DNA of 64,000 bases from Rhizobium cauense (GCF_019511525.1 NZ_JAEUAT010000021.1:62001-126000), one strand, 5' to 3'. Positions 46,983 to 56,312 are shown, counted from the first letter of the stretch. Notes: generated by a model not told the origin, from the letters alone. Program-made: numbers and translations.

Positions 46983-47756
46983 ATGGCTGAGGCTCAACCT
47001 AAGAAGATGACCGTTTCGGCAACGGACGTTGCCGTCGACATCGTCAATATGAACAAGTGGTACGGCGATTTTCACGTGCTGCGGGATATCAATCTCAAGG
47101 TGATGCGCGGCGAGCGTATCGTCATTGCCGGACCGTCCGGATCGGGCAAGTCGACGATGATCCGCTGCATCAACCGCCTTGAGGAACACCAGAAGGGTCA
47201 GATCATCGTTGACGGCGTCGAGCTCACCAACGACCTGAAGAAGATCGACGAAGTGCGCCGCGAAGTCGGCATGGTCTTCCAGCACTTCAACCTCTTCCCG
47301 CACTTGACCATCCTGGAAAACTGCACGCTGGCGCCGATCTGGGTGCGCAAGATGCCGAAAAAGCAGGCCGAAGAAGTCGCCATGCACTTCCTGAAGCGCG
47401 TCAAGATCCCGGAACAGGCCAACAAGTATCCGGGCCAGCTTTCCGGCGGTCAGCAGCAGCGCGTGGCAATCGCCCGTTCGCTCTGCATGAACCCGAAGAT
47501 CATGCTCTTCGATGAGCCGACCTCGGCGCTCGACCCTGAAATGATCAAGGAAGTTCTGGAGACCATGGTTGGCCTCGCAGAAGAAGGCATGACCATGCTC
47601 TGCGTCACCCACGAAATGGGCTTTGCGCGCCAGGTCGCCAACCGCGTTATCTTCATGGACCAGGGGCAGATCGTCGAACAGAACTCACCCGCCGAGTTCT
47701 TCGACAATCCTCAGCACGAGCGCACCAAGCTCTTCCTCAGCCAGATCCTGCACTAA
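46983..47756 (+). CDS. aapP: General L-amino acid ABC transporter, ATP-binding subunit
   Basis: 257 residues with Walker A GPSGSGKST, Q-loop MVFQHFNLFPH, ABC signature LSGGQQQRVAIA, Walker B IMLFDEPTSALD and the H-switch CVTHEMGF. It drives uptake through AapQM. It starts 20 bases after aapM and ends 24 bases before a good terminator. Confidence 0.97.
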   Translation: MAEAQPKKMTVSATDVAVDIVNMNKWYGDFHVLRDINLKVMRGERIVIAGPSGSGKSTMIRCINRLEEHQKGQIIVDGVELTNDLKKIDEVRREVGMVFQHFNLFPHLTILENCTLAPIWVRKMPKKQAEEVAMHFLKRVKIPEQANKYPGQLSGGQQQRVAIARSLCMNPKIMLFDEPTSALDPEMIKEVLETMVGLAEEGMTMLCVTHEMGFARQVANRVIFMDQGQIVEQNSPAEFFDNPQHERTKLFLSQILH

Positions 47757-47778
47757 GCAGCGTCGCTCACCAAATTCG

Positions 47779-47807
47779 AAGGCCGCCGGAATTTCCGGCG
47801 GCCTTTT
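47779..47807 (+). terminator. Rho-independent terminator of aapJQMP
   Basis: GGCCGCCGG (47781-47789), loop AATTT, CCGGCGGCC (47795-47803), then TTTTGTCTTTC. It lies 24 bases past the aapP stop. Confidence 0.92.
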
Positions 47808-47836
47808 GTCTTTCTACCCTGGGCCTGAGACCGTGA

Positions 47837-48271
47837 TCAGCCCTTGAGCTTGGCGTTGCACAAACTGTAGAAGCCGCCGCCCTTCTGGATCCACTTCAGG
47901 CCATTGAGCGTGTTGGCATCCTTGTTCTGATGGTAGGAGTCGACACAGGTGTGCATCCGGGCCTTGCCGGGCGTTTCCTTCGCATATTTTGGCGCAACGG
48001 CCGTTGGGAACGAAACGCCCCTTGGCGCTGTCATCGTCGGCTTTTCAGGCTCTTCGCCGCTGTTGAGTGTCACATCTGGCTCAGCCGTCGCGTCCGGCCC
48101 GCACTGCGCCTTGCGGAAGTCGTTCCACTTCATGTCCTTTGCAGAGCCGTCGGCCTGGGCCGACTTATACTTCGCGCTGCATTCCTTCATGGTCAACGCC
48201 GAGGACGGCGTCGCAAACGCCAGAGCCCCGAGCAGGGAAACGGATGCAAGAATAGTCAAATGCCTGATCAT
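47837..48271 (-). CDS. Secreted protein with two paired-cysteine repeats (PsiF-like)
   Basis: 144 residues. Signal peptide about 1-25 (ATPSSA). Two repeats: MKECSAKYKSAQADGSAKDM then KWNDFRKAQC (about 28-57), and MHTCVDSYHQNKDANTLNGL then KWIQKGGGFYSLC (about 105-138). Each has a pair of cysteines and a KW motif, resembling the Cys-rich PsiF repeat of phosphate-starvation-induced proteins. The middle is a Pro/Thr-rich linker. Exported; role unknown. GGAGGA lies just before the ATG. Confidence 0.7.
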   Translation of the reverse strand: MIRHLTILASVSLLGALAFATPSSALTMKECSAKYKSAQADGSAKDMKWNDFRKAQCGPDATAEPDVTLNSGEEPEKPTMTAPRGVSFPTAVAPKYAKETPGKARMHTCVDSYHQNKDANTLNGLKWIQKGGGFYSLCNAKLKG

Positions 48272-48503
48272 GATCTTTCCTCCAAGCCTCTAGGGGGCTG
48301 CTACCGAACTATCGATCTGGCTTTTTTTCTTGTCAACGTGACAATTGGCGCAACCATGGCGCTAAACCTGTTGAACAGGTCGCCTCCTCCAGTTCCGATA
48401 GCAATCCTTCGATTGCAGCGTAGTCTCGCTTTGCCCAGCGAGTGCCCCCGGTGGTATAGTGCCAGCGGGCTGATCCTTTCCTGCATTCTCGATGGAGGAA
48501 GAA

Positions 48504-49565
48504 ATGCGCGAACCGGACATGCAGAAAGTGGATGCACTCGTCGGCCGGCTGGTTGGCGATGTGGGCGCGGCGATTTCGGGAGCACTTGTGGTGCTTGGCG
48601 ATGACCTTGGCCTGTTCAAGGCCATGGCTGATGGCAAGCCCCGCAACTCGTCCGAGCTATCGAAGGAGACCGGCATAAAGGAGCGCTATCTCCGAGAATG
48701 GCTGTCCGCTCTCGCTGCCGCTGATTATCTCACCTACGACGAGAAGACCGACCGCTTTCACCTGACGCCCGAGCAGGCCATGGTCTTTGCCGAGGAAGAC
48801 AGCCCCGCCTTCTTTGCCGGCGCTTTCCAGGTTGCGCAGGCAATGTGGGCGGACGAACCGAAAGTGGCCGAAGCCTTCCGGACCGGCAAGGGCCTGGGGT
48901 GGCACGAACACAGCGCCTGCCTGTTCCGAGGCACGGAGCGCTTCTTCAGAACCGGCTACAACAACAACCTCGTCGCCGACTGGATTCCGGCACTGCAAGG
49001 CGTCGAGGCGCGCCTGAAGGCAGGTGCGAAAGTCGCCGATGTCGGCTGCGGTCATGGCGCATCGACAATCCTGATGGCACAGGCCTACCCCGCTTCGACA
49101 TTTTTCGGTTTCGATTATCACGCGCCATCAATCGAGCGAGCGGCGGCGGCGGCCAAGGAGGCCGGCGTTTCTGACCGCGTCACCTTCCAACAGGCTCCGG
49201 CAGCGGGCTTCCCGGAAGGAGAATATGACCTGATCGCCATGTTCGATTGCCTGCACGACATGGGAGATCCTGTCGGCGCCGGCAAGCATGTCAGGAAATC
49301 GCTCTCTGCAGACGGAACCTGGCTGGTCGTCGAACCCTTCGCCCATGATTGCCTGAAGGACAATCTCAATCCGGTCGGCCGCGTCTACTATGGGGCATCA
49401 ACGATGATCTGCACGCCGGCATCCCTCTCGCAGGACGTCGGCCTCGGCCTCGGTGCGCAGGCCGGAGAGGCCAAGCTGCGCAAGGTTGCCCTTGACGCTG
49501 GGTTCAAGCATTTCCGTCGCGCCACAGAAACACCATTCAACATGGTCTTTGAGGTCCGCGCCTGA
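48504..49565 (+). CDS. SAM-dependent class I methyltransferase with N-terminal winged helix
   Basis: 353 residues. An N-terminal helical winged region (about 1-100, dimerisation-like) followed by the Rossmann methyltransferase core with motif I VADVGCGHGASTILMAQ, motif II GFDYHAPSIERA and a late AMFDCLHDMGDP. The methyl acceptor is unknown; the family occurs widely in actinobacteria and rhizobia. The ATG at 48504 has GGAGG 5 bases upstream; the ATG at 48492 does not. Confidence 0.85.
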   Translation: MREPDMQKVDALVGRLVGDVGAAISGALVVLGDDLGLFKAMADGKPRNSSELSKETGIKERYLREWLSALAAADYLTYDEKTDRFHLTPEQAMVFAEEDSPAFFAGAFQVAQAMWADEPKVAEAFRTGKGLGWHEHSACLFRGTERFFRTGYNNNLVADWIPALQGVEARLKAGAKVADVGCGHGASTILMAQAYPASTFFGFDYHAPSIERAAAAAKEAGVSDRVTFQQAPAAGFPEGEYDLIAMFDCLHDMGDPVGAGKHVRKSLSADGTWLVVEPFAHDCLKDNLNPVGRVYYGASTMICTPASLSQDVGLGLGAQAGEAKLRKVALDAGFKHFRRATETPFNMVFEVRA

Positions 49566-49715
49566 GAAAATTCACAGGCATGGCGGTGCGGCGACGATGG
49601 CCGGTCGCACCGCTGCAACTTTGCACATGTTCACCGGACTCACCGTGAACAGAAATACAGCAACAATATCAAACACATGATGCATTTTCTCTAATTGCAT
49701 CGTTCCTGATTCAAA

Positions 49716-49743
49716 GAAAAAATCACGCCAGCGCGATTTTTTC
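49716..49743. terminator. Hairpin upstream of tRNA-Glu, possible bidirectional terminator
   Basis: GAAAAAATC (49716-49724) and GATTTTTTC (49735-49743) form a perfect 9-bp AT-rich stem with a 10-base loop; six T residues are within the right arm. It lies between the methyltransferase gene and tRNA-Glu. The stem is AT-rich, so termination is less certain. Confidence 0.4.
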
Positions 49744-49802
49744 TCGTTTTGCCGCTTGCGGGATTCAGAGTGCCTGACTATAAGGGCGCCACCACGAAGG
49801 AA

Positions 49803-49877
49803 GCGCCCTTCGTCTATCGGTTAGGACACCAGATTTTCATTCTGGGAAGAGGGGTTCGACTCCCCTAGGGCGTGCCA
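49803..49877 (+). tRNA. tRNA-Glu (anticodon TTC)
   Basis: Cloverleaf visible by eye: acceptor GCGCCCT pairs with AGGGCGT (one G-T), a D-loop arm (CGTCTATCGGTTAGGAC), anticodon stem CCAGA/TCTGG with loop TTTTCAT holding anticodon TTC, and a T-arm GAGGGGTTCGACTCCCC with the TTCGA loop. Encoded CCA end at 49875-49877. No intron. It reads Glu codons GAA/GAG. Confidence 0.97.
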
Positions 49878-50059
49878 CTTCTCTTTGATTTCACTGTATA
49901 ATTTTGACGAACACAGCGTCGAGGCAACAGCCTTGCGGATCGGGCACTCCTTGGCTTTCGGGGCAGGCACAAGCCTCGCTCCAACTCAGCCCTATAGATT
50001 TTTCCAAGACTTCTGCCGGTTGTTAGCCGCGCGAACACTTTGACTTGGGAGCCGAAGCT

Positions 50060-50236
50060 ATGACGCACGTCGAAGACTTTGGCCGGCGCCTCTTCGAGAA
50101 ATCGAAACTGAGGCCGGCACCGACGCTCGGCTTGGGACGCGCCTCGATTCCGCGGCGCGCTCGCTTACTCCCATTTTGCGGCAATCGTACCGACATAACG
50201 AACCTACTCGACGCGTCCCTGGAGACAATCAATTGA
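50060..50236 (+). CDS. Possible small ORF overlapping the glycosyltransferase start
   Basis: A 58-codon frame from ATG 50060 (MTHVEDFGRRLFEKSKLRPA onwards) ending TGA at 50234-50236, which overlaps the TTG start of the next gene by three bases. GGGAG lies 8 bases upstream of the ATG. The product is basic and unlike anything I know. It may be a leader peptide for translational coupling or chance. The rest of 49878-50059 shows nothing certain. Confidence 0.35.
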   Translation: MTHVEDFGRRLFEKSKLRPAPTLGLGRASIPRRARLLPFCGNRTDITNLLDASLETIN

Positions 50237-51477
50237 ACGGCATCAAACTGAGCATCTGCATTCCAACCTACAATCGCGAGGCCTATCTTCGCGGCATGCT
50301 CGAGCATTGCGAAACCTTCGAATTCGACTTCCCTTATGAGATCGTCATCTCGGACAATGCGTCCACCGACAACACGACGCAGGTCGTCAACGAATTCATC
50401 GCGAAGGGGATGCCAATTCGATACCATCGCCGCACGGTCAATGGCGGCGCCTACAAGAATCTGGCAAGCGCCTTCCACCACGCGGTTGGCGAGTACACCG
50501 TCTACCTCGCGGACGACGACCTTCTGATTGCGGATGGCGTGAAGGCAACGGTGGCGTATCTCGACGCAAATCCCGACGTCTCCGCCTGCCATGCGCCATG
50601 GTATCTCCACGACCAAGTCGCCGATTGCGACCTTGCAAAGTTTTACGAGGTGGACGCTGACGTCAAATTTGGTCGACGCGATTTCCTCGAAGTATTTCAG
50701 TTCATTTTCAAGGAACACGTTTTTCCCGAGATCGCCATTTACCGTTCTTCGGCTCTGCGATCTGTCTGGGTTCCGCGAGATTTCTGCTTTTGCTTTTTTG
50801 CCTATCTTGCACATGCCCTTGATCAGGGCGCCGTCGCCTTCCTGAAGCAACCCTTCTATCGCTCCGTCGCGGTCTCCAAGATCGAGCCGGATCGCCAGCA
50901 GGTCGGCAACGACGAAGCCCTGGTTTCATGGGACAAATACCGCGGTGGCCTTGAGTATTTTCTTTATGTCGCTGCCAAGCGCGGAAAACTCAACACGGGG
51001 CCGGAATCCCGTGCCGCTTTCGAGAATTTGTGCAGGATCTTCACCCTCAACCGGATGGCAGTCGCCGCCCGTCTCTGGGCGGTTCGCAAAGACTTCATCA
51101 AGGCCTATGAGCTCTATACCCGCCTGGCTCTTGGCGGCATGGAAGACCATCCGGAAATCGCTCAGCTGCGTCAGTCCTTCCCGATGCTGGTATCGATGCA
51201 AACCTTGGCCTATCAGGTGAGCGCCACGGCTGGAATCGACAGGCTGATGCTCAGCGGAATGGCCAATCCAAAGCTGATTTCGGAGATTCTTCGTGATGTC
51301 GGCTTGGAGCCGGAAGTGGAAATTATCACCGACGCCGAGGGACATGATCCGGAGCGCGTCGACAGCACCATGATCTTTGCGGCAGATATGGCCCGTCGGA
51401 CGAAATTCCTGGAGCTCGGCTACAAGCCAAACCTTATTCTTATCGAGAGCGATCTGACACAACACGTCCTTGTTTGA
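50233..51477 (+). CDS. Glycosyltransferase family 2 protein with an unusual C-terminal extension
   Basis: 414 residues. N-terminal GT-A fold: LSICIPTYNREAYLRGML, ISDNASTDNTTQVV, and the metal-binding DxD as YLADDDLLIADGV. A C-terminal region (about 230-414) has no domain I recognise, ending with an NLILIESDLTQ segment. No clear TM. Start TTG 50233 was chosen because GGAG lies 8 bases upstream; a TTG at 50176 is the alternative. No sugar-pathway neighbours, so the acceptor is unknown. It lies downstream of tRNA-Glu and converges on recJ. Confidence 0.85.
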   Translation: MNGIKLSICIPTYNREAYLRGMLEHCETFEFDFPYEIVISDNASTDNTTQVVNEFIAKGMPIRYHRRTVNGGAYKNLASAFHHAVGEYTVYLADDDLLIADGVKATVAYLDANPDVSACHAPWYLHDQVADCDLAKFYEVDADVKFGRRDFLEVFQFIFKEHVFPEIAIYRSSALRSVWVPRDFCFCFFAYLAHALDQGAVAFLKQPFYRSVAVSKIEPDRQQVGNDEALVSWDKYRGGLEYFLYVAAKRGKLNTGPESRAAFENLCRIFTLNRMAVAARLWAVRKDFIKAYELYTRLALGGMEDHPEIAQLRQSFPMLVSMQTLAYQVSATAGIDRLMLSGMANPKLISEILRDVGLEPEVEIITDAEGHDPERVDSTMIFAADMARRTKFLELGYKPNLILIESDLTQHVLV

Positions 51478-51506
51478 CGTGCGATAGCGCTGGAAGAAGC
51501 CAGAGT

Positions 51507-53309
51507 TCAGCGCGCCGGCGCCGCATCCAGGACACGCAACTGGATACGCCGTGCCCCCTGATAATGGTCCGCTCCGAGCGAGCCTGCGACGTGGAGGCTC
51601 GCTCCCCTGGAGTTCAGCAAAAGGTTGCCAAGTTGCGTATCGGCTGCCCGAAACGCAATCCCGTCAAGCCGCGCGCCGTCCATGGCCTCGAGTGTTACCT
51701 TGACGTGCTTCTCGCCAACAAGGCGGGAATCGCGAAGCCGGTGCGCGGGAACGGCAAAAAGCGGCTGGGAGTGGCCCGAACCGTACGGCCCGGCGGTCTC
51801 CAGCCGATCGATCAGGTCGATCGTGGCGCCGCTGGCGGCAATCGCGCCATCGATCTTCAGCGTCTCGTTGGCCACGAGCGCTGCAACCGTCTTTTCCGCG
51901 CGCTCGGCAAAGAAGCCGCGCAACCGGCCAAGCTTCTCACGCTCGACGGTGAGGCCTGCCGCCATCGCGTGACCACCGCCCTTGACCAGCAAGCCCTCGT
52001 CCACCGCCGCGCGCACCATCTTGCCCATGTCGAATCCGTTGATCGAACGACCTGAGCCAGTACCCTTGCCGGATGGATCGAAAGCAATTGCGAAAGCCGG
52101 CCGCTTGAATTTTTCCTTCAGGCGGGCGGCGATCAGGCCAACGATGCCCGGGTGCCACTTTTCGTGCGCGGTGACGATGACCGAGGCGCCCTCGCCGTCC
52201 CCGTATTCCGCCAACGCCTCGGCCTCGGCCTCCTGCAGCATCGCCGCTTCCATCGCCTGCCGGTCGCGATTGAGTTCGTCCAGTTGCTGTGCGATCGCCT
52301 CCGCCTCGCCCGTGTCCTCCAACGTAAGCAGACGGCTCCCGAGCGCCGCGTCGCCGATGCGACCTCCTGCATTGATACGTGGCCCGATCAGGAAACCGAA
52401 GTGATAGGGTGTCACCGGCCCGGCGAGGCCGGCCTTGCGAAACAGGGCAGATAGGCCCGGATTACCCTGGTGGCGAGCGGCGATCAGTCCCTTGACGACA
52501 TAGGCGCGGTTCAAGCCTTTCAGGGGGACGACATCACAAACGGTCGCAAGCGCGACGATATCCAGCCATTGCAACAAATCGATCGATCTGGCGCGCGGAT
52601 CTCCCGCCTCGCGCAACTGGCGCAACGTCGCGACAAGCACAAGGAACACGACGCCAGCGGCACACAGATGTCCCTGTCCGGAGAGATCGTCCTCCCGGTT
52701 AGGATTCACCAGTGCGTGACAGGGCGGCAGCTCGTGTGTCACCTGGTGGTGATCGATCACCACGACGTCTACCTTACGCTTGGCAGCCTCAGCCAGTGCA
52801 TCATGGCTGGTAGACCCGCAATCGACGGTGACAATCAACCTCGCGCCATTGTCGATCAGGTTGCCAATTGCCGTAGCGTTAGGCCCATAGCCCTCAAAAA
52901 TACGATCCGGAATGTAGATGTCAGCTTTCACGCCAAAGTGTTTGAAAAAGCGGAACATAAGCGCCGATGAGGATGCGCCGTCAACGTCATAGTCACCGAA
53001 AATAGCGACCTGCTGCTGGCTTCGAATGGCCTCGACAAGCCGCTTGGCAGCCTTCTCACAATCCGTCAGCGTATAGGGGTCGGGCATGAGCCCGCGAAGG
53101 GTCGGATCGAGGAACTCCACCGCCTCGTCAACAGTTACGCCGCGTCCGGCGAGAACGCGCGCAATGAGTTCAGGCAGCCCATGCATCTGAGACATGGCAA
53201 GCGCCCGGTTTTGACCAGCCTGGTCGAGTCGCGATATCCAGCGGTTATCCAGCGCGGACTTTTCCACGCCCAGGAACGCACGCTGCACCGGATCGGCCGG
53301 GATATCCAT
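51507..53309 (-). CDS. recJ: Single-stranded-DNA-specific 5'-3' exonuclease RecJ
   Basis: 600 residues. DHH phosphoesterase domain: VAIFGDYDVDGASSSA, VDCGSTSHDAL and VVVIDHHQVTHELPP (DHH motif); then the DHHA1 domain (GGGHAMAAGLTVER) and a C-terminal OB-like domain. It acts in RecF recombination and mismatch repair. The ATG at 53309 is preferred to an upstream GTG. The gene converges on the glycosyltransferase with 29 bases between the stops. Confidence 0.96.
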   Translation of the reverse strand: MDIPADPVQRAFLGVEKSALDNRWISRLDQAGQNRALAMSQMHGLPELIARVLAGRGVTVDEAVEFLDPTLRGLMPDPYTLTDCEKAAKRLVEAIRSQQQVAIFGDYDVDGASSSALMFRFFKHFGVKADIYIPDRIFEGYGPNATAIGNLIDNGARLIVTVDCGSTSHDALAEAAKRKVDVVVIDHHQVTHELPPCHALVNPNREDDLSGQGHLCAAGVVFLVLVATLRQLREAGDPRARSIDLLQWLDIVALATVCDVVPLKGLNRAYVVKGLIAARHQGNPGLSALFRKAGLAGPVTPYHFGFLIGPRINAGGRIGDAALGSRLLTLEDTGEAEAIAQQLDELNRDRQAMEAAMLQEAEAEALAEYGDGEGASVIVTAHEKWHPGIVGLIAARLKEKFKRPAFAIAFDPSGKGTGSGRSINGFDMGKMVRAAVDEGLLVKGGGHAMAAGLTVEREKLGRLRGFFAERAEKTVAALVANETLKIDGAIAASGATIDLIDRLETAGPYGSGHSQPLFAVPAHRLRDSRLVGEKHVKVTLEAMDGARLDGIAFRAADTQLGNLLLNSRGASLHVAGSLGADHYQGARRIQLRVLDAAPAR

Positions 53310-53484
53310 ATCGTCTGCTGCCCTCACCACTTGTCACCACCCCGGGACCGAGGCGATATCGGCAGCTTTATGCCCGTTCGGACGCCCACACAACGGTTTT
53401 GGAGGAGACGGACCACGTTAACTGTGGACGCACGCGGCACGTATGCCGCGGCGCCTTTGGCAGCGTCAAGGATCTCTGGGAGAC

Positions 53485-54807
53485 CTAGTCTTCCTTTGGC
53501 CGCTCGATTCGGATCACCTGCGGCTCGCCGACATGGTAGCCCTCGCCCTTGATGGCAGCGACCGCCTTGCGGACCGAATCTTCCGTCGTCGCGTGGGTAA
53601 CCATGATGATCGTCTGGTGGTGCGACGGCGCCAGATGCTGCTTCGAACGCTGCACGATCGACTCCAGCGAAATATGGTTCTCCGCCATATGCGTGGCGAC
53701 GCTCGCAAACACGCCGGTGCGGTCGAGCACCGTCAGGCGAATGAAGTAGCCGCCTTCGTGGCTCTGCATCTGTGCCTTGCGGTACGGCTCCAGCGATTTG
53801 GCGGGATGGCCGAGAACGGGCACGCGCTGCGCGCCAGGACGGCTTTTTGCGATGTCGGCGATATCACCGAGAACCGACGAGGCCGTTGCATTGCCACCGG
53901 CACCGGGGCCAACCATTAGCAGCTCGCCAAGGATGTCCGATTCGATCGCGACGGCATTCGTTACACCATCGACCTGGGCGATGACGGAATCGACCGGAAC
54001 CATGGTCGGATGCACGCGCTGTTCGATGCCGGTATCGGTCCGCTGCGCAACACCGAGCAACTTGATGCGGTAGCCGAGGTCTGCTGCCGCATGGATGTCC
54101 TCGATCGAGATATTGGTGATGCCTTCGAGGTAGATGTCGTCGGCAGCGATCTGGTTTCCGAAGGCGAGCGTCGTCAGGATGGAAAGCTTGTGGGCCGTGT
54201 CGTTGCCCTCGATGTCGAAGGCCGGATCGGCTTCCGCGTATCCGAGACGCTGAGCTTCCTTCAGGCAATCGGCAAAGGACAGTCCCTCCTTCTCCATCTT
54301 CGTCAGGATGTAGTTGCAGGTTCCGTTCATGATCCCGTAGATGCGGGAAATCGTGTTACCGGTCAGCGACTCGCGCAGCGCCTTGATGACTGGGATGCCG
54401 CCGGCGACGGCTGCTTCGAAGTTCAGCAACACTCCCTTGTCTTCCGCGATCGTCGCCAGTTCGACACCGTGATAGGCAAGCAATGCCTTGTTGGCTGTCA
54501 CCACATGGAGACCACGTTCGAGCGCCGCGCGCACCGAGTCATTGGCCGAGCCGTTCACTCCACCGATGAGTTCGACGAAGACATCAATGTCGCCCTTTGC
54601 AGCCAGATCTTCTGGCCGGTCGAACCACTCGATCCCGCCGACATCGATGCCGCGATCCTTGGTCTTGTCGCGGGCCGAAACGCCCGTAATGAGGATCGGT
54701 CGGCCGCATGTTGCGGCAAGCTCATTGCTGCGCTGTTGTATGATACGGACGAGCGAAGCACCAACGGTACCCAAGCCCGCAATGCCGATTTTGAGGGCAT
54801 CTGCCAT
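53485..54807 (-). CDS. hom: Homoserine dehydrogenase
   Basis: Reduces aspartate semialdehyde to homoserine for threonine and methionine synthesis. 440 residues: Rossmann domain starting LKIGIAGLGTVGASL, catalytic domain with GIMNGTCNYIL, GYAEADPAFDIEGNDTAHKL, and a C-terminal ACT domain (LTVLDRTGVFASVATHM, about 355-420) for allosteric threonine control. 63 bases follow the aminotransferase stop. Confidence 0.97.
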   Translation of the reverse strand: MADALKIGIAGLGTVGASLVRIIQQRSNELAATCGRPILITGVSARDKTKDRGIDVGGIEWFDRPEDLAAKGDIDVFVELIGGVNGSANDSVRAALERGLHVVTANKALLAYHGVELATIAEDKGVLLNFEAAVAGGIPVIKALRESLTGNTISRIYGIMNGTCNYILTKMEKEGLSFADCLKEAQRLGYAEADPAFDIEGNDTAHKLSILTTLAFGNQIAADDIYLEGITNISIEDIHAAADLGYRIKLLGVAQRTDTGIEQRVHPTMVPVDSVIAQVDGVTNAVAIESDILGELLMVGPGAGGNATASSVLGDIADIAKSRPGAQRVPVLGHPAKSLEPYRKAQMQSHEGGYFIRLTVLDRTGVFASVATHMAENHISLESIVQRSKQHLAPSHHQTIIMVTHATTEDSVRKAVAAIKGEGYHVGEPQVIRIERPKED

Positions 54808-54833
54808 GGATCGATCCTGAATGTGTCATGAAG

Positions 54834-54856
54834 GGCAGCCGCCGGAAGCGGCTGCC
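54834..54856 (-). promoter_or_regulatory. Intercistronic hairpin between the aminotransferase and hom
   Basis: GGCAGCCGC (54834-54842) and GCGGCTGCC (54848-54856), a perfect 9-bp GC stem with a 5-base loop, 14 bases past the aminotransferase stop. No T-run follows (CTTCATG), so an mRNA-stability element or pause site is likelier than a terminator. Confidence 0.6.
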
Positions 54857-54870
54857 GTTGAGGAATTATA

Positions 54871-56088
54871 TCAGCGATGTGCGTTGAGCGAGATGACGTT
54901 GTGCATCGTCTCATCCGCCGTCGACATGAACTTCTTGATGTTGCGGGCCGCCTGGCGGATACGGTGCTCGTTCTCGACCAGTGCAAGGCGAACGTAGTCG
55001 TCGCCCATCTCACCGAAGCCGATTCCGGGCGCGACCGCCACGTCTGCCTTCTCGACCAGCAGCTTGGAGAACTCCAACGAACCAAGATGACGGAACTTCT
55101 CCGGGATCTTTGCCCATGCGAACATCGTCGCAGCCGGTGGCGGCACCTCGAATCCGGCCTTGGCGAAGGTGTCGACCATGACGTCGCGGCGGCGCTTGTA
55201 GACGTTGCGGACTTCCGCAATGTCGGAGCCGTCGCCGTTCAACGCATGTGTTGCCGCAACCTGGATCGGCGTGAAGGCGCCGTAGTCGAGGTAGGACTTT
55301 ACGCGCGTCAGCGCCGCGATCAGGCGTTCGTTACCGACAGCAAAGCCCATGCGCCAGCCCGGCATCGAGAAGGTCTTCGACATCGAGGTGAACTCGACCG
55401 TGACGTCCATTGCACCCGGAACTTCGAGAACCGACGGAGGCGGCTCGCCATCAAAGTAGATTTCCGAATAGGCAAGGTCGGAAAGCACGATGATGTCGTG
55501 CTTCTTCGCGAAGGCGATGACGTCCTTGTAGAAGTCCAGCGTCGCGACGTAGGCCGTCGGGTTGGACGGATAGTTCAGGATCAGCGCCAGAGGCTTCGGA
55601 ATCGAGTGACGAACAGCGCGCTCCAGCGGCGGGAAGAAGCTCTCGTCCGGCTCGACCGACATCGACCGGATGACACCGCCGGCCATCAGGAAGCCGAAGG
55701 CGTGGATCGGATAGGTCGGGTTCGGGCAGAGAATGACGTCACCCGGCGCGGTGATCGCCTGCGCCATGTTGGCGAAGCCCTCCTTGGAGCCCAATGTCGC
55801 GACAACCTGGGTGTCCGGGTTGAGCTTCACACCGAAACGGCGGGCGTAGTAGGCGGCCTGGGCCCGGCGCAGGCCGGGAATGCCCTTGGAGGACGAATAA
55901 CGATGCGTGCGCGGGTCCTGGACGACTTCGCAGAGCTTGTCGACGATCGCCTTCGGGGTCGGAAGGTCAGGGTTTCCCATGCCGAGATCGATGATATCGG
56001 CCCCGCCCGCTCGCGCGCTCGCTTTCAAACGGTTGACCTGTTCGAAAACGTAAGGCGGCAAACGCCGGACTTTGTGAAACTCTTCCAT
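54871..56088 (-). CDS. Class I/II PLP-dependent aminotransferase (AlaC/aspartate aminotransferase-like)
   Basis: 405 residues of fold-type I aminotransferase: LGMGNPDLPTPKAIVDKL, the Asn-Pro-Ser NYPSNPTAYVA segment, LSDLAYSEIYFDG, the PLP lysine in SMSKTFSMPGWRMGF, and a C-terminal Arg-containing substrate segment. The reaction (alanine, aspartate or diaminopimelate amino transfer) is not fixed by sequence alone. The ATG at 56088 has GGGGA 6 bases upstream; the GTG at 56100 is rejected. Upstream of hom, and probably cotranscribed. Confidence 0.9.
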   Translation of the reverse strand: MEEFHKVRRLPPYVFEQVNRLKASARAGGADIIDLGMGNPDLPTPKAIVDKLCEVVQDPRTHRYSSSKGIPGLRRAQAAYYARRFGVKLNPDTQVVATLGSKEGFANMAQAITAPGDVILCPNPTYPIHAFGFLMAGGVIRSMSVEPDESFFPPLERAVRHSIPKPLALILNYPSNPTAYVATLDFYKDVIAFAKKHDIIVLSDLAYSEIYFDGEPPPSVLEVPGAMDVTVEFTSMSKTFSMPGWRMGFAVGNERLIAALTRVKSYLDYGAFTPIQVAATHALNGDGSDIAEVRNVYKRRRDVMVDTFAKAGFEVPPPAATMFAWAKIPEKFRHLGSLEFSKLLVEKADVAVAPGIGFGEMGDDYVRLALVENEHRIRQAARNIKKFMSTADETMHNVISLNAHR

Positions 56089-56312
56089 TTCTTTCCCCAC
56101 GGAAATGCGGCCACCATGACCGCGCTCGAAGTTCGTCCTAATTCCCGGCTGTTCGCGATACGAACTTCAGAATCACCAACGCCGTATTCATCAGACTTGC
56201 GTCGCACGGCATTTCTTTGACGGAAAGCCGTGCAGGCCTCGCATTATCGGGAAAAATTCATCTTCCGCTACTGGTGGAAGGCTTTGCTTCCAAATCGCAG
56301 CGAAGGCAAGGC

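Noticed and set aside
49878..50059. Genomic-island attachment site after tRNA-Glu
   Set aside because: No repeat of the tRNA 3' end is visible downstream and there is no integrase, so only the position is suggestive.
50023..50850. A 275-codon minus-strand frame over the glycosyltransferase
   Set aside because: The plus-strand frame has clear GT2 motifs; this one has none.
54877..56220. A 447-codon plus-strand frame opposite the aminotransferase
   Set aside because: Complement frame of a certain PLP enzyme; no domain and no ribosome-binding site.
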